64,000 nucleotides of DNA from the NCBI RefSeq assembly GCF_030813495.1, contig NZ_JAUSUI010000001.1, forward strand, positions 310,001-374,000, given 5' to 3'. Positions 18,413 to 27,287 of the stretch are shown piece after piece. The position numbers and the translations under genes were made by a program. Under the pieces are notes generated by a model. The model was not told the DNA's origin and made no database searches. It saw nothing but the letters and a program-made list of their open reading frames with translations. How positions within the stretch are numbered: position 1 is the stretch's first letter; each line of letters opens with the position of its first letter. The stretch is from Ancylobacter polymorphus (GTDB lineage Bacteria > Pseudomonadota > Alphaproteobacteria > Rhizobiales > Xanthobacteraceae).

Positions 18413-18711
18413 GGCTCACCGCCCGGCGCGGCCAGCGCCGCATCTCGCTTGTCGTAGAACTCCACAAGCGCGGCTTTGTCCGCCCCGCACTCCACCAGCG
18501 CCACGCGGTCTTTCGCCCACGAGCGCTCGGTTTGCCCCTGCGTCTTGCCCCCCGGCGGGATCACCACCGGCGCCGCGCACGGCTGGCGGAGCGCGGCCGG
18601 CGCCGGCTCAAGGGTAGGGCGCAGGGACGGTCGGACGGATGCGGTTGAGCCGCTGCACGCTGTCAGCCCCGAGGCAAGCGCGGTCGCGATCACGATCTTT
18701 GTCGGCTTCAT
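18409..18711 (-). CDS. Outer-membrane spanin subunit (Rz1/LysC-like lipoprotein)
   Basis: 100 residues with a lipoprotein signal ending LTAC, so the mature protein would start with a lipidated cysteine at residue 19. A proline-rich middle and two further cysteines (QPCAAP and VECGAD) match Rz1/LysC o-spanins. Its start lies inside the Rz-like gene in another frame (about 104 bases shared), which is the classic overlapping spanin arrangement. It would link with the inner spanin across the periplasm to disrupt the outer membrane at lysis. Confidence 0.82.
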   Translation of the reverse strand: MKPTKIVIATALASGLTACSGSTASVRPSLRPTLEPAPAALRQPCAAPVVIPPGGKTQGQTERSWAKDRVALVECGADKAALVEFYDKRDAALAAPGGEP

Positions 18712-19042
18712 CGGCCATCCTCTCCAATTCCGCCCGAAGGTCGTCCCGCATTCTCAGGATGCCGGCTATGCGCACCTCGATCTCCTCGCGGACGCGCCGG
18801 TTCTCATTCGCCTGCCGTTCCCTCTCAGCCGCCTCAGCAGCCCGGTAGCTGGCGACAAGCTGGTCGTATCGCCCCGTCCAGAGCGCTTCCGCCGCGCCGT
18901 AACCCTCGGCGTAGGCGAGGTGCTCGCGCCAGGCGACGAAGCCCCAGGCGCCGCCTGCCGCTGCAAGCGCCACACCGCCCCAAACAAGCGCCGTCTTGAG
19001 GCCCAGCGCTGAGGCCGCCGTCTTGATGATCCCGAGGGTCAT
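18608..19042 (-). CDS. Inner-membrane spanin subunit (Rz-like)
   Basis: 144 residues from ATG 19042. One N-terminal membrane helix (about residues 18-36) is followed by a long coiled coil rich in Ala, Glu and Arg, the normal i-spanin architecture. The 3' part overlaps the Rz1-like gene. The open frame continues upstream to 19315 but that part runs through the holin gene and lacks character. Confidence 0.82.
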   Translation of the reverse strand: MTLGIIKTAASALGLKTALVWGGVALAAAGGAWGFVAWREHLAYAEGYGAAEALWTGRYDQLVASYRAAEAAERERQANENRRVREEIEVRIAGILRMRDDLRAELERMADEADKDRDRDRACLGADSVQRLNRIRPTVPAPYP

Positions 19043-19338
19043 TGCCCGAAGCCCTCCGGTGGTTCGTCGGCCGGCGATGGTCGGCGGGGCGGGAATCGGG
19101 GGCCGCCACGCGACCGGAGCTCGGCGTCGCGCTGGTTCTTGTCGTCCCACGCGGCGCCGAAGATGTATGACCCGAGCGTGCCGCCGGCGACGAGCGAGAG
19201 GTTCGTGATGATGACGCGGTTCAGCTCGGTGTCCTCGCCGAAAATGGCGAGGTAGCCGATGAGTGCGCCGCAGTAGAGCATGACCGCCAAGACGTAAGCC
19301 CGGCGGATGCGCCAAGGCGCGGTGAAGCTATGCATCAC
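19039..19338 (-). CDS. Putative holin
   Basis: 99 residues with two predicted membrane helices (about 13-33 and 43-62) and a charged, proline-rich C-terminal tail. It sits between the endolysin and the spanin genes with 4-base overlaps on both sides, where a holin is expected. There is no recognisable family motif, so the call rests on topology and position. Confidence 0.7.
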   Translation of the reverse strand: MMHSFTAPWRIRRAYVLAVMLYCGALIGYLAIFGEDTELNRVIITNLSLVAGGTLGSYIFGAAWDDKNQRDAELRSRGGPRFPPRRPSPADEPPEGFGQ

Positions 19339-20135
19339 AGCCTCGCCGCCTGAACGTGCATCCAGTCATAGTTCGCCGCCCGGCCGAGCGAGACCCAGCC
19401 CTCGGCCTCCCAGATCTTCCAGAAGGCCTCTGCGTCGGGGCGCGCCAGCCGGGCCCGATCCCGGCCCCATTTGAGCTGGTTCCGCTCCGGGTCGAAGTCG
19501 ATAGCGATGCCCCACGCGTGCATGCTGTAGCTGCTGCCGCCGCGCATCTTGCGGACGTTCAGCGAGCCGCCGAACAGGTCCAGACCCAGATCCTGGATCT
19601 TCGCCATTCCATAATGGGCGAGGACGCGATCCAGCGCTCGGGCGGCGCTCGGCGCCACCTTCTCGTGCAACGAGATGCGCGTGATGGTCTGCGATGTGTG
19701 CCACGCCAGCGCCATGGGATAGGGCAGCGGAATGGTGACCTGCCGCGTGCCGACGGCGCCGTAGAAGGACGGGACATCGGACTGACGCGGCCATGCGCCA
19801 GCCGCGACGCCCTTCGCTGCCGGCGCGGAATCGCGCCATGTCTCCACGCTCGCATCGCCGCGCCGGCGCGCATCCCACACCTCAAGCGCATACTGCGTCT
19901 GGGGGCCGGACAGGCCATCGATCTTGCCGGCATCGATGCCGTTCAGCTTCAGCACCGCCTGCTTCGCTGCCAGCTCCTTGCGTGCCGGCGGCCAAGCCGT
20001 GAAGCCGGCCGAGCCGGCCTCGACCAGCAAGGCGTTGATGGCGGTCTCGGTCTTGGTCCCCCATTCGCCGTCGGTGGCAAGCGGGGGCTTCCAGCCGCGC
20101 GCATTGAGCGCGGTCTGCAGGTCACGCAGATCCAT
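19335..20135 (-). CDS. Endolysin: peptidoglycan-binding plus M15 peptidase
   Basis: 266 residues. Residues 1-85 are a peptidoglycan-binding-type helical domain (DLQTALNARGW, DGEWGTKTETAIN). The C-terminal half is an M15/VanY-like zinc peptidase with SMHAWGIAIDFD (His206 and Asp213 as ligands) and YDWMHVQ (His260). It should cleave the peptide stems of the host cell wall at lysis. No signal peptide is present, so it depends on the holin next to it. Confidence 0.9.
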   Translation of the reverse strand: MDLRDLQTALNARGWKPPLATDGEWGTKTETAINALLVEAGSAGFTAWPPARKELAAKQAVLKLNGIDAGKIDGLSGPQTQYALEVWDARRRGDASVETWRDSAPAAKGVAAGAWPRQSDVPSFYGAVGTRQVTIPLPYPMALAWHTSQTITRISLHEKVAPSAARALDRVLAHYGMAKIQDLGLDLFGGSLNVRKMRGGSSYSMHAWGIAIDFDPERNQLKWGRDRARLARPDAEAFWKIWEAEGWVSLGRAANYDWMHVQAARL

Positions 20136-20199
20136 GATGGGCTCCGGAAATGAAAGGGCCGCCCACAGGGGCGGCCAGGCAGCGGGATGTCGGGTCGGG

Positions 20200-21306
20200 T
20201 TACACCGGGCCGGCGGCGCGTCCGGTGGAGGTCGGCGAGGTGCTGGCGGTGCTTGGAGAACTGGGTGTAGCGCTACCCGTCCGGCTATCCTTCCCGACTT
20301 CCGAGGAGGGCTTTTTGACCTCGCATGTCACGACGTAGCCGCCGCGCTTGGTGAGGTTGTGCTCGACCCCGTCGATTACATACGTGCCGTCAATGCCGGG
20401 CCGCGTTCCAGATAACAACAGCGGCGCTTCGGGTTTTGCGAACGCTGTGCCGAGTATGAGGACAGAGCCCTCACCTCCGTTTCGTTCGGCACGGCTTTTC
20501 AGCGAGGCCGCGCGCGCATCGGCGGTCTTCTCTGAACTCGAAGTGAAGCGATCGGTGAAAATGGGCCCACTTCCGCCCTCGATCTCAGCGTCACGATCAA
20601 TCCATCGCGACTTCCTTTCATCGAAGTACCGCGCGCGGACTTTCCTCGACCTCTCCCGTGAAGAGGTCGGGGTGATCGACCAGTTCAGAAGATTTTCGCC
20701 GAAGGCTGCGCGAACGGTGGGGAGCGCGACGCCGCCCGCGCTCTTGCCCGCGTTGGAGGGCAGGAAGATTGCCTTTCCGTCCTGCATCTTGAACGTGGCG
20801 CCGACCTCGCGTGAGATCCGCTGACCCCAATGCATGAAGGACTCGAACTGCATCGACCAATATGGACGTTCAATCAAACTCAGCTCGGGCGCGACGACAA
20901 CGCCGTCTATGCCGGCGTTCTCCGCGAACTTCTTGGCCGCTTCCCCGAGCGTGGTGTCATCGAGATGCCGGCCCTGCGCCTCCCGCGCTGACGATCGCGG
21001 ATCGACGCCCTTCGCGCTGATGTCGAGCTCACGGCCACCTCTCTTCGAGCCCCGCGACAGCACATCAGCAACGAACCCCGAAAAGGCCAGGCCGACGCCG
21101 TCGATGCTGTCTCCCAGAAGAATCCGCATCCGGTCGCCCTCCGTCGGCAGCTTCACAGAGCCATTCCGATCGGCGACCAGGATCGACGCGCTATCAGTCG
21201 CTACGCCTGAGCGATCGCTGACCCTGATCGACTTCACCACGGGCCTGAACCGGGAGGTGTAATCGATGCCGTTGACTTCGACGCGGTATAGGGGTTTCCG
21301 GAGCAT
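20200..21306 (-). CDS. Phage late control protein D / tail hub (gpD-like)
   Basis: 368 residues of the P2 gpD / VgrG N-terminal type: LYRVEVNGIDYTSRFRP at the start and the FGENLLNWSITP region in the middle. In myophages this protein is the baseplate hub around the tail spike. It follows gene X by 3 bases. The last 45 residues are rich in Ser, Thr and Gly and probably flexible. Confidence 0.9.
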   Translation of the reverse strand: MLRKPLYRVEVNGIDYTSRFRPVVKSIRVSDRSGVATDSASILVADRNGSVKLPTEGDRMRILLGDSIDGVGLAFSGFVADVLSRGSKRGGRELDISAKGVDPRSSAREAQGRHLDDTTLGEAAKKFAENAGIDGVVVAPELSLIERPYWSMQFESFMHWGQRISREVGATFKMQDGKAIFLPSNAGKSAGGVALPTVRAAFGENLLNWSITPTSSRERSRKVRARYFDERKSRWIDRDAEIEGGSGPIFTDRFTSSSEKTADARAASLKSRAERNGGEGSVLILGTAFAKPEAPLLLSGTRPGIDGTYVIDGVEHNLTKRGGYVVTCEVKKPSSEVGKDSRTGSATPSSPSTASTSPTSTGRAAGPV

Positions 21307-21309
21307 CGC

Positions 21310-21540
21310 CTAGTCCCAGAGCTGCACGATATCGCTCGCGGGCGCCGCCGACGGCGGGTCGATCGGGATGACGATCTTCGTCCCGATTGGGAGCTCGGGG
21401 CCTTTCGCTGCCAGCCCTTGGTTAAGGTTGAGGATCCGCTCGTGCATGCCGATCATCGGCCGCTTAAAGCGGCGCCAGATGATGCGGGAGAGGGTGAACC
21501 CTTCGTTTTTCACCTCGTGCTCCTCGTAGGTGATCGTCAC
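21310..21540 (-). CDS. Tail protein X (LysM-like)
   Basis: 76 residues, with a single LysM-type fold (residues 8-60, including GFTLSRIIWRRF and LPIGTKIVIPID). It corresponds to P2 gpX, a small protein at the tail tip essential for tail assembly. It sits between U and D as in P2. Confidence 0.9.
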   Translation of the reverse strand: MTITYEEHEVKNEGFTLSRIIWRRFKRPMIGMHERILNLNQGLAAKGPELPIGTKIVIPIDPPSAAPASDIVQLWD

Positions 21541-21965
21541 AGGGCACCTCCGAAAAGGTTGAAGATCGAATCCGCGAATGGCGCGTCCGACCGGAGGAGG
21601 TCAATCTCGAGTTCCACTGCCCCTGGCACGCCCACCCAATCGAGCGTTTCCCCCGTCTCCCTAAGACCTTCGATCAGGTAGAAGCCCAAGAGGAGACCAT
21701 CGCCTCGCAAGAAAAGCTGGGGCACCGCGCTGGAGCGCGCCACCTCGAGCGCCGCGATCGAGGTCAATCCCCCAGCGAACAGGTCATCGTTGGGGAACGT
21801 GATGCAGCTGAGAGAGAATTTCCGCTCGCCGTCGCCCATGTCCTCGTAGGCCGGGGGAGCCCCAAGCACGTCGTGCTCCGCGAACGGGTATCGCGCTGAG
21901 TTCTGCGTCCGCGTCGGATTGAGGGGCGCGAGCCGCAGTTCGACAGGTCCAAGAGAATAGAGCAT
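21537..21965 (-). CDS. Tail protein U
   Basis: 142 residues with the gpU pattern (YPFAEHDVLGAPPAYEDMGDG, then a C-terminal region on unit length and RSDAPFADSIFNLFG). P2 gpU is needed for tail completion. Overlaps gene X by 4 bases and begins on the last base of the tape measure gene. Confidence 0.88.
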   Translation of the reverse strand: MLYSLGPVELRLAPLNPTRTQNSARYPFAEHDVLGAPPAYEDMGDGERKFSLSCITFPNDDLFAGGLTSIAALEVARSSAVPQLFLRGDGLLLGFYLIEGLRETGETLDWVGVPGAVELEIDLLRSDAPFADSIFNLFGGAL

Positions 21966-24607
21966 CAGGCGAAATCCAAACCGTAGTCGCCGAACACGCC
22001 GCGGAGCTCGCGCGAGATAGTTTCAGCGTTCTCCTGGGCGTTGCGGCCGTTGACGTTGAAGGTGATCGAGCCAATGCCACCCCTACCGCCACCTTTGCCG
22101 GACGGATGCACGGTGCCGTCTTGTGCGGGCGAGAAGAATTCCTGCCCGAACTCGTTGATCTGGTAGAGGCCGCCGGCATAGACCGAACCGCCGGAGGCGC
22201 GCCCCGGGCCCGTCGCGCGGCCGGCACTGTCGATACCGAGCCCGCCCGGTCCGCGCGCACCCGGCCGGTTCAGGCCAACGCCGGGGTACGCCATGGTCGG
22301 CCGCACCGGCACATCGATCCCGCCGCTGAAGATCGCCTTGATCCGCTCGAAGATCGACATGCCGGCCGCTTGGGCCGCCGGCTCGGCGTTCTTGAGGCCT
22401 GCGACGATGTCCGATCCGATGCCGCCGCCCGCTTCGCGCGCGGCCGGCGACGCCCCCTCCGCCGCAGCGATGATGGCTGCCCCAAAGCCGAAGTCCCCGG
22501 ACATGGCCGACAGCATCGGGTTCTCAGAGACACGGGCCGCGTTCGGGTCGCTGGCGACGACGGCAGAGCCCGCCGCCAAGCCGAGGCCGCCGACCACCAC
22601 ACCACCAGTCGTGATGCCTGCCGCGAGCGCGCCGCCCGTGGCCGCGCCGGCGGCTGCCGATCCAGCCGTGCCGGCGGCAGCACCGCCACCCAGCTTGGCC
22701 GCTGCAGCGGAGAGCGCCGCCGCCGATCCGTTCAGGGCGACCGCCGAAGCCTGAAGACCAAAGCCGCCGGAGAGCGCGCTCCAGATCTTATAGGCGCCGA
22801 GCCCGACGCCGGCGGCGGCTCCGGCGCCGATTGCGAGGTCTCCAGTGGTCATCCCGCCTTCGCTGCGCGCCCAGGCAGCGATACGCCGCATGGCGTCGGC
22901 GAACGTGTTGAGGCCCCCGATCGCGGACGGCGTGAGGGGCTCGATGAGTGCCCCGACCGCATTCTTGAGCTGGTCGAGAGCACCAGCGGCGGCGACGAAC
23001 GGGTCTCGCGCCGAGATCTCCGGTCCCGCGGCAGTCCCGGGGGCCTGGTTCATCTTCCGCTCTTTCGCGAGATATTGCTCCGCCTGCAACACCATGCGGC
23101 CGAAGAGGTCCGCAACGCGCTGGTTGGAGAACAGCTTGCTCATCGCGGCCGTTACCGCGACCTCATCATTCGTGTCGATCCCGCGCTTCTGCAGCGCCGG
23201 CACCAGCTTCTGGAGCGTGTATTCGAACGGGTCCTGCAGGAAAAGATCCTGGTCTTGGAACCGACCCTTCTTGTTCCGCAGCCCATACCGCTGCTGAACC
23301 GCGATCGAATCCTTGGTGGCGCGCCCGCCGATTACCTGCGACACGCTGGAGCCGAGAGCCGTGCCCACCTGGTCTGGTCCAATGTCGGCGATGAGCGCGG
23401 GCAGGATGCGGGTGAGGAAGCGCTCATTGAGCGCGAAGCCGCCGGACTTCGAACGCTTGGCGGCCGTGTAGACGTCGCCGACGCTGAATTCGGCGCCCTC
23501 CACCCCCTGCGCTCGCACGAACCCGTCGAGGAGAGAGCGGACCACGTCGATGTCGACGTTCTTGCCTAGGGTGTCGAGGCCGCGGAGAAGGCGGGTAAGG
23601 GACGAGAGCGCCTCGTCCGGGCTCTTCATGGAGCTGATGACGGCAAGGCTGTTCGCGAGGTCCGGGGCAAGCTGCATCGCGCCGCCGACGCCGATGTTCG
23701 TCAGCGACGTCTCTCGCAGGATGTTGTGCATGGTCGCGGCGTCGACCGCGCGCACGTCCCCCGAGGTCTGAAAGGCGCGCGCCTGCAGCTTGGCGCTGTC
23801 CTGTGCCGACAGGCCGGCGAGATAGTCGCGGGACTTCTCGCGCTCGAGCTCGGCCGCCGATAGAGCCGTGCCGCGGATCCCACGCCCGGCGAGATATGTT
23901 CCTCCGCCGAGACCGGCCGCATAGCCGAGGTTGCGGACCGTGTCGCTGCCCCAACCGACGAGCCGGCGACGCTCTCGTGCCTCCTGCCGCTCCATCTCGC
24001 GACGCGCGCGCGAGGCTTCGCGTTCGAGGCGACGAGCTTCGGCGGCGGCCTGGCGGGCCTCCTCCCGGGCAATGCGGGCAGTCTCTCGTGCGGCCTGCTG
24101 CTCACCCCGCGCGGCTTCACGCGCTGCGCGGATCTTCTCCCGGGCGGCATCCTTCGCGACCTTGGCGACTTCTCGCGCAACGTCTGCTGCGAGCCGCTTT
24201 TCGACGGCTGCGAGCATACGCGCTTCCCGGATCCCGTCGGCCGTGAGCTGGCGCCGGGCTTCGCGGATCTCGAGAATTCCCGCCAGAGCCTCGTTCTTCC
24301 ATCGCGTGGCGGCCGACGTCTGGAAGATCTTGTCGCCCCCTTGGGCGATCTCCCGGTTGAGCGATGCCCAGGATGCCTTGAGCCGCTCGATCTCAGCGGG
24401 CGCCAGACGCAGCCGATCGATCTGCTTCTGGAATGCTGATCCCCAATTCGGCATCTTGCCCGTGGTGGCGGCGAAGTCGCGCGACACTTTCTCGGCACGG
24501 TCGAGCGACTTCGCGAGCGCGTCTACTGCGGCGGCAGCCTTCGGGGCACCCTTGGTGAGCTGATCCTTCAGCCCCAGGATGACATTCGCCTCGTAAGTGC
24601 GCGCCAC
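21965..24607 (-). CDS. Tail tape measure protein (gpT-like)
   Basis: 880 residues. The N-terminal 250 residues are a long charged coiled coil (many AREEARQAAAEARR-type repeats). Alanine- and glycine-rich hydrophobic stretches (about residues 600-730) could cross the host membrane during DNA entry. At this length it predicts a tail of roughly 130 nm by the usual rule, an inference only. It follows the frameshifted chaperone gene, its normal partner. Confidence 0.93.
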   Translation of the reverse strand: MARTYEANVILGLKDQLTKGAPKAAAAVDALAKSLDRAEKVSRDFAATTGKMPNWGSAFQKQIDRLRLAPAEIERLKASWASLNREIAQGGDKIFQTSAATRWKNEALAGILEIREARRQLTADGIREARMLAAVEKRLAADVAREVAKVAKDAAREKIRAAREAARGEQQAARETARIAREEARQAAAEARRLEREASRARREMERQEARERRRLVGWGSDTVRNLGYAAGLGGGTYLAGRGIRGTALSAAELEREKSRDYLAGLSAQDSAKLQARAFQTSGDVRAVDAATMHNILRETSLTNIGVGGAMQLAPDLANSLAVISSMKSPDEALSSLTRLLRGLDTLGKNVDIDVVRSLLDGFVRAQGVEGAEFSVGDVYTAAKRSKSGGFALNERFLTRILPALIADIGPDQVGTALGSSVSQVIGGRATKDSIAVQQRYGLRNKKGRFQDQDLFLQDPFEYTLQKLVPALQKRGIDTNDEVAVTAAMSKLFSNQRVADLFGRMVLQAEQYLAKERKMNQAPGTAAGPEISARDPFVAAAGALDQLKNAVGALIEPLTPSAIGGLNTFADAMRRIAAWARSEGGMTTGDLAIGAGAAAGVGLGAYKIWSALSGGFGLQASAVALNGSAAALSAAAAKLGGGAAAGTAGSAAAGAATGGALAAGITTGGVVVGGLGLAAGSAVVASDPNAARVSENPMLSAMSGDFGFGAAIIAAAEGASPAAREAGGGIGSDIVAGLKNAEPAAQAAGMSIFERIKAIFSGGIDVPVRPTMAYPGVGLNRPGARGPGGLGIDSAGRATGPGRASGGSVYAGGLYQINEFGQEFFSPAQDGTVHPSGKGGGRGGIGSITFNVNGRNAQENAETISRELRGVFGDYGLDFA

Positions 24608-24612
24608 GGCGT

Positions 24613-24808
24613 CTATTTCCTCTTCTTCGGCACCATGATGATCACCTTCTGCACGCGGTCGGCGCGCGCAGCCTCACGGCCTCGCTCGAACTCATAGGCC
24701 GCGTTGTAATCGGCGATGAGCTCGAGCCAGTCCTCGTCCATCAGCTCCGCCTTGCTGGCGTTCAGGACGCTTCGGAGGAAGGTGACGTACTCGCGCCACT
24801 GTCGGGGG
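24613..24808 (-). CDS. Frameshift extension of the tail chaperone (gpE'-like)
   Basis: A -1 frame running from a C5 run at 24804-24808 encodes about 64 residues (QWREYVTFLRSVLNASKAEL, a helical acidic middle, and a basic end PKKRK) and stops 5 bases before the tape measure start. The frame has strong coding character, no own start with a ribosome site, and lies exactly where P2-like phages place the E+E' frameshift product. On the transcript the CCC proline codon can slip back one base onto another CCC. The frameshift is inferred, not measured. Confidence 0.75.
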
Positions 24809-25136
24809 TCAGCCCGTCCGCCGGACGCAAGCGGCGGGGCATGAAACGCTCGACGACCTCGCCGATAAGGTCGTCGTCGTCCGGGTCGAGGGAGTCCATG
24901 ACCTCGGGCGGCGCGTCGAACATCGGCAGGCGCGCCTTGTCCGCATCGCGGGCGATGTCCGCGATGAAGTCCCGGATCTGGGCGAGCGTCATCCGGCTGA
25001 CCGTGATCGCGGTCCAGACGCGCCCGTCGTATTCGACCGGGTACTGGAGCGGCACCACCTCGGAGCGGTTGCCGAGGAGCCGGGGGGCCGCCGGCTTACC
25101 GGCCGGCGCTTCGGTCTCGGTGTTGTGGTGGTCCAT
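24762..25136 (-). CDS. Tail assembly chaperone, short form (gpE-like)
   Basis: 124 residues from ATG 25136. The core (VPLQYPVEYDGRVWTAITVS, then RMTLAQIRDF) is that of P2 gpE/Mu gp41-type tail assembly proteins. The reading frame ends at 24762, but a -1 shift near 24804-24808 would extend it to just before the tape measure gene (see the next entry). The open frame above 25136 runs into the tube gene and is not used. Confidence 0.85.
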   Translation of the reverse strand: MDHHNTETEAPAGKPAAPRLLGNRSEVVPLQYPVEYDGRVWTAITVSRMTLAQIRDFIADIARDADKARLPMFDAPPEVMDSLDPDDDDLIGEVVERFMPRRLRPADGLTPDSGASTSPSSEAS

Positions 25137-25138
25137 GA

Positions 25139-25672
25139 TCACGCCAGCCCGATGTTTCGGGCCATCGTCTGGAAGACGATCTGCCCGTTCACCCGCCATC
25201 CCAGCGGCCCGTCCTGGTACTGGAACCAGTATTTTTCCTGGCTGTTCAGGTGCAGTGAATAATGGAGGACGTCGTCAATCTGGTAGTCGGTGGAGAAGCC
25301 GCGCTCGGCGTTGAACGCACCCATATCCGACTTGGTCATCCGCCCTTCAATCACCGCTCGGCCCGGAATCTCCTCGTTGGTGATCATGTTCCGGACGTTG
25401 CCGAGCAGGTAATACGAGAGGCGGCCGGTCGCCGACATCACGCGGTCCATGACGTCCGGGTTGATCCCGCGAAGCGAGAAGGTGAACTCGAAGGGTTCGA
25501 AGACACGGGTTCCCATCCGGATCTCCGCCAGCGCGCCGCCGCCAGTATGGCCACGGGTCTTCTCCTGCAGGGCAGGAAGCTTGAAGGTGTCGAGGACCAG
25601 GCCGAGCGCGCGCTGAGGGTCCGGCTCGCCGACAAAGAGGTTCGCCGCCTCCATCTCATAGGGGCTCTGCAT
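25139..25672 (-). CDS. Major tail tube protein (FII-like)
   Basis: 177 residues matching the P2 FII / Phage_tube family: MEAANLFVG, a middle strand region FEPFEFTFSLRGINPDVMD, and the late QIDDVLHYSLHLN. It forms the inner tube of the contractile tail. It begins 40 bases after the sheath stop and ends 3 bases before the chaperone start. Confidence 0.92.
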   Translation of the reverse strand: MQSPYEMEAANLFVGEPDPQRALGLVLDTFKLPALQEKTRGHTGGGALAEIRMGTRVFEPFEFTFSLRGINPDVMDRVMSATGRLSYYLLGNVRNMITNEEIPGRAVIEGRMTKSDMGAFNAERGFSTDYQIDDVLHYSLHLNSQEKYWFQYQDGPLGWRVNGQIVFQTMARNIGLA

Positions 25673-25712
25673 CGGGTGTCTCCGTGATCGGGGAAGAGGT
25701 CAGATAGCGGCG

Positions 25713-27200
25713 CTACGCGGCGTTGCCGAGTTGGGTCGCGACGTTTGCGATGAGGGTGTCCAGCGCCGACGGCATGCGGCGGGAGTAGATCGTCAGTTTC
25801 TTCAGGACCGGCGCCTCTTCGGCGCGGAACATGATGGCGAGATTGCCAAGGCGGAGCTGCTCCACCGGGTTCTTGCTGGGCTCAATTCCGGTCCGGAAGT
25901 CGAGGATGTCCTCGTTGTCCTTCAGCCACTGCAGATGCTTGCGCATCGTGTCGATGACAGCGAACACGACGGCGGTGAGGATCCGGTAGCGGCCGAGGAA
26001 ATACTTCAGCGTGTTGAGCTGGGTGAGCTCGATATAGTCCCGCCCACGGACGACGTTCGTCATGCGCCAGTTGTCATTCTCGCCGCAGTTGTCCGTCCCC
26101 CAGAAGACAAAGCCGCCGTCCGCAACCGAGGCCTCCACGCCGGTCTCACCCTTGACGATGATGCCGCCGTTCGCGCCAAGGATCTCCTGGCCGAGGGTGT
26201 TGGGATCGCGGTAGCTGAACGGCACCGGCGGGCTGACGCCGACGATGTCGTAGATCGGCCGGTTGGAGGGGGAGTGGAACGGCCGACCGCCATGCTCCTG
26301 ATCGGTCGCGACATAGGCGCCGACCACGCGCGGTGAGGCGGGGCGGGTGACATAATTGCCGGCCGAGTCCGTCACCACGACGTCGACGAACATCGGGTGG
26401 TTGATCCGGTCGCTCTGGATTGTCTCGCGGTAGGCGAGCCAGCGCTCGCGGTTACCGACAGGCCCATCGGGGAAGAAATGAGCGTCGAGACGCTCCAGAA
26501 CAGCGTTGATGCCGGCCACAATCGGATTGGCGACCGAGCCGACCACGGGGGCTCCGAGCACAAGTCCAGTCCCGCCGCCGGTCGGAGTGATCGTCGGGAC
26601 AGTCGTGTAACCCTCACCGGGATTGTCGATGACGATCTCGGTGACGGCACCACCCGAGACAACGGCATGAGCCGATGCCCCGGTGCCGCCGCCCCCGCCG
26701 CTGAATGCCAGCGTCGGGGCCACGGTATAGCCCGTGCCGCCAGAGGTGACGGGGACCGAAACGACACCGCGCCAATGGAATTGCGAGGTATACCCAGGCG
26801 TCAGGATCAGCCGCGGCGTGACGGAGAGATCGTTCGGCGCATCCAAGAGCGCCCAGATCCCCGTCCCGAGTGCCTCGCTGCCGAGGATGTTGGCGATCGT
26901 CTCCTGGGCGTTGGCGCCCTCGGCGACGCGGACGATCACCATGCGAGCAGCCGACAACCCGTTGGTGAGTTGCCCCGCGACGCCGCGGATGGCGTCGGGG
27001 AGGGTGCCGACGGTGCCGAGAAGCGCTCGCATCGTCTCGTTGCTGCTGATCATGTAGACCGGCACGTTGAGGGGGAAAGCCATCGCGCTGGCGTTCGGGG
27101 CGGTGCCAACGGCGCCGACGGCGGAAAGCTCGGCGGAAGACGTGGGAAGGGCCTCGACCTCATCCCGGATATGCTGGACGCCTACGACCAGTTCGGTCAT
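25713..27200 (-). CDS. Contractile tail sheath protein (FI-like) with a Gly-rich insert
   Basis: 495 residues. The N-terminal and C-terminal parts match P2-type sheath proteins (RLILTPGY near residue 130; GRYILTAVVFAVIDTM-like FLGRYRILTAVVFAVID and a C-terminal IYSRRMPSALD). Between residues about 144 and 226 lies an insert with two GxGYTxxPT repeats and GGGGGTGASAHAVV, a pattern better known from phage fibre and adhesin proteins. The insert should sit in an exposed loop. The start at 27200 is only 10 bases from the T-run of an upstream hairpin. Confidence 0.92.
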   Translation of the reverse strand: MTELVVGVQHIRDEVEALPTSSAELSAVGAVGTAPNASAMAFPLNVPVYMISSNETMRALLGTVGTLPDAIRGVAGQLTNGLSAARMVIVRVAEGANAQETIANILGSEALGTGIWALLDAPNDLSVTPRLILTPGYTSQFHWRGVVSVPVTSGGTGYTVAPTLAFSGGGGGTGASAHAVVSGGAVTEIVIDNPGEGYTTVPTITPTGGGTGLVLGAPVVGSVANPIVAGINAVLERLDAHFFPDGPVGNRERWLAYRETIQSDRINHPMFVDVVVTDSAGNYVTRPASPRVVGAYVATDQEHGGRPFHSPSNRPIYDIVGVSPPVPFSYRDPNTLGQEILGANGGIIVKGETGVEASVADGGFVFWGTDNCGENDNWRMTNVVRGRDYIELTQLNTLKYFLGRYRILTAVVFAVIDTMRKHLQWLKDNEDILDFRTGIEPSKNPVEQLRLGNLAIMFRAEEAPVLKKLTIYSRRMPSALDTLIANVATQLGNAA

Positions 27201-27210
27201 CGCTGTTCTC

Positions 27211-27241
27211 CAAAGAAAAAGGCCCGCGCGAGGCGGGCCTT
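27211..27241 (-). terminator. Terminator-like hairpin just before the sheath gene
   Basis: A 9 bp perfect stem AAGGCCCGC/GCGGGCCTT with a 5-base loop, followed on the minus strand by TTTCTTTG. It lies between the upstream fibre-cluster gene (ends 27288) and the sheath start at 27200. It may attenuate the late transcript or mark an internal processing site. Confidence 0.65.
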
Positions 27242-27287
27242 GTGGTTGTTGATGGGCAGGGGCCGGGCAGCGCCGGGCCGCCGGGCG

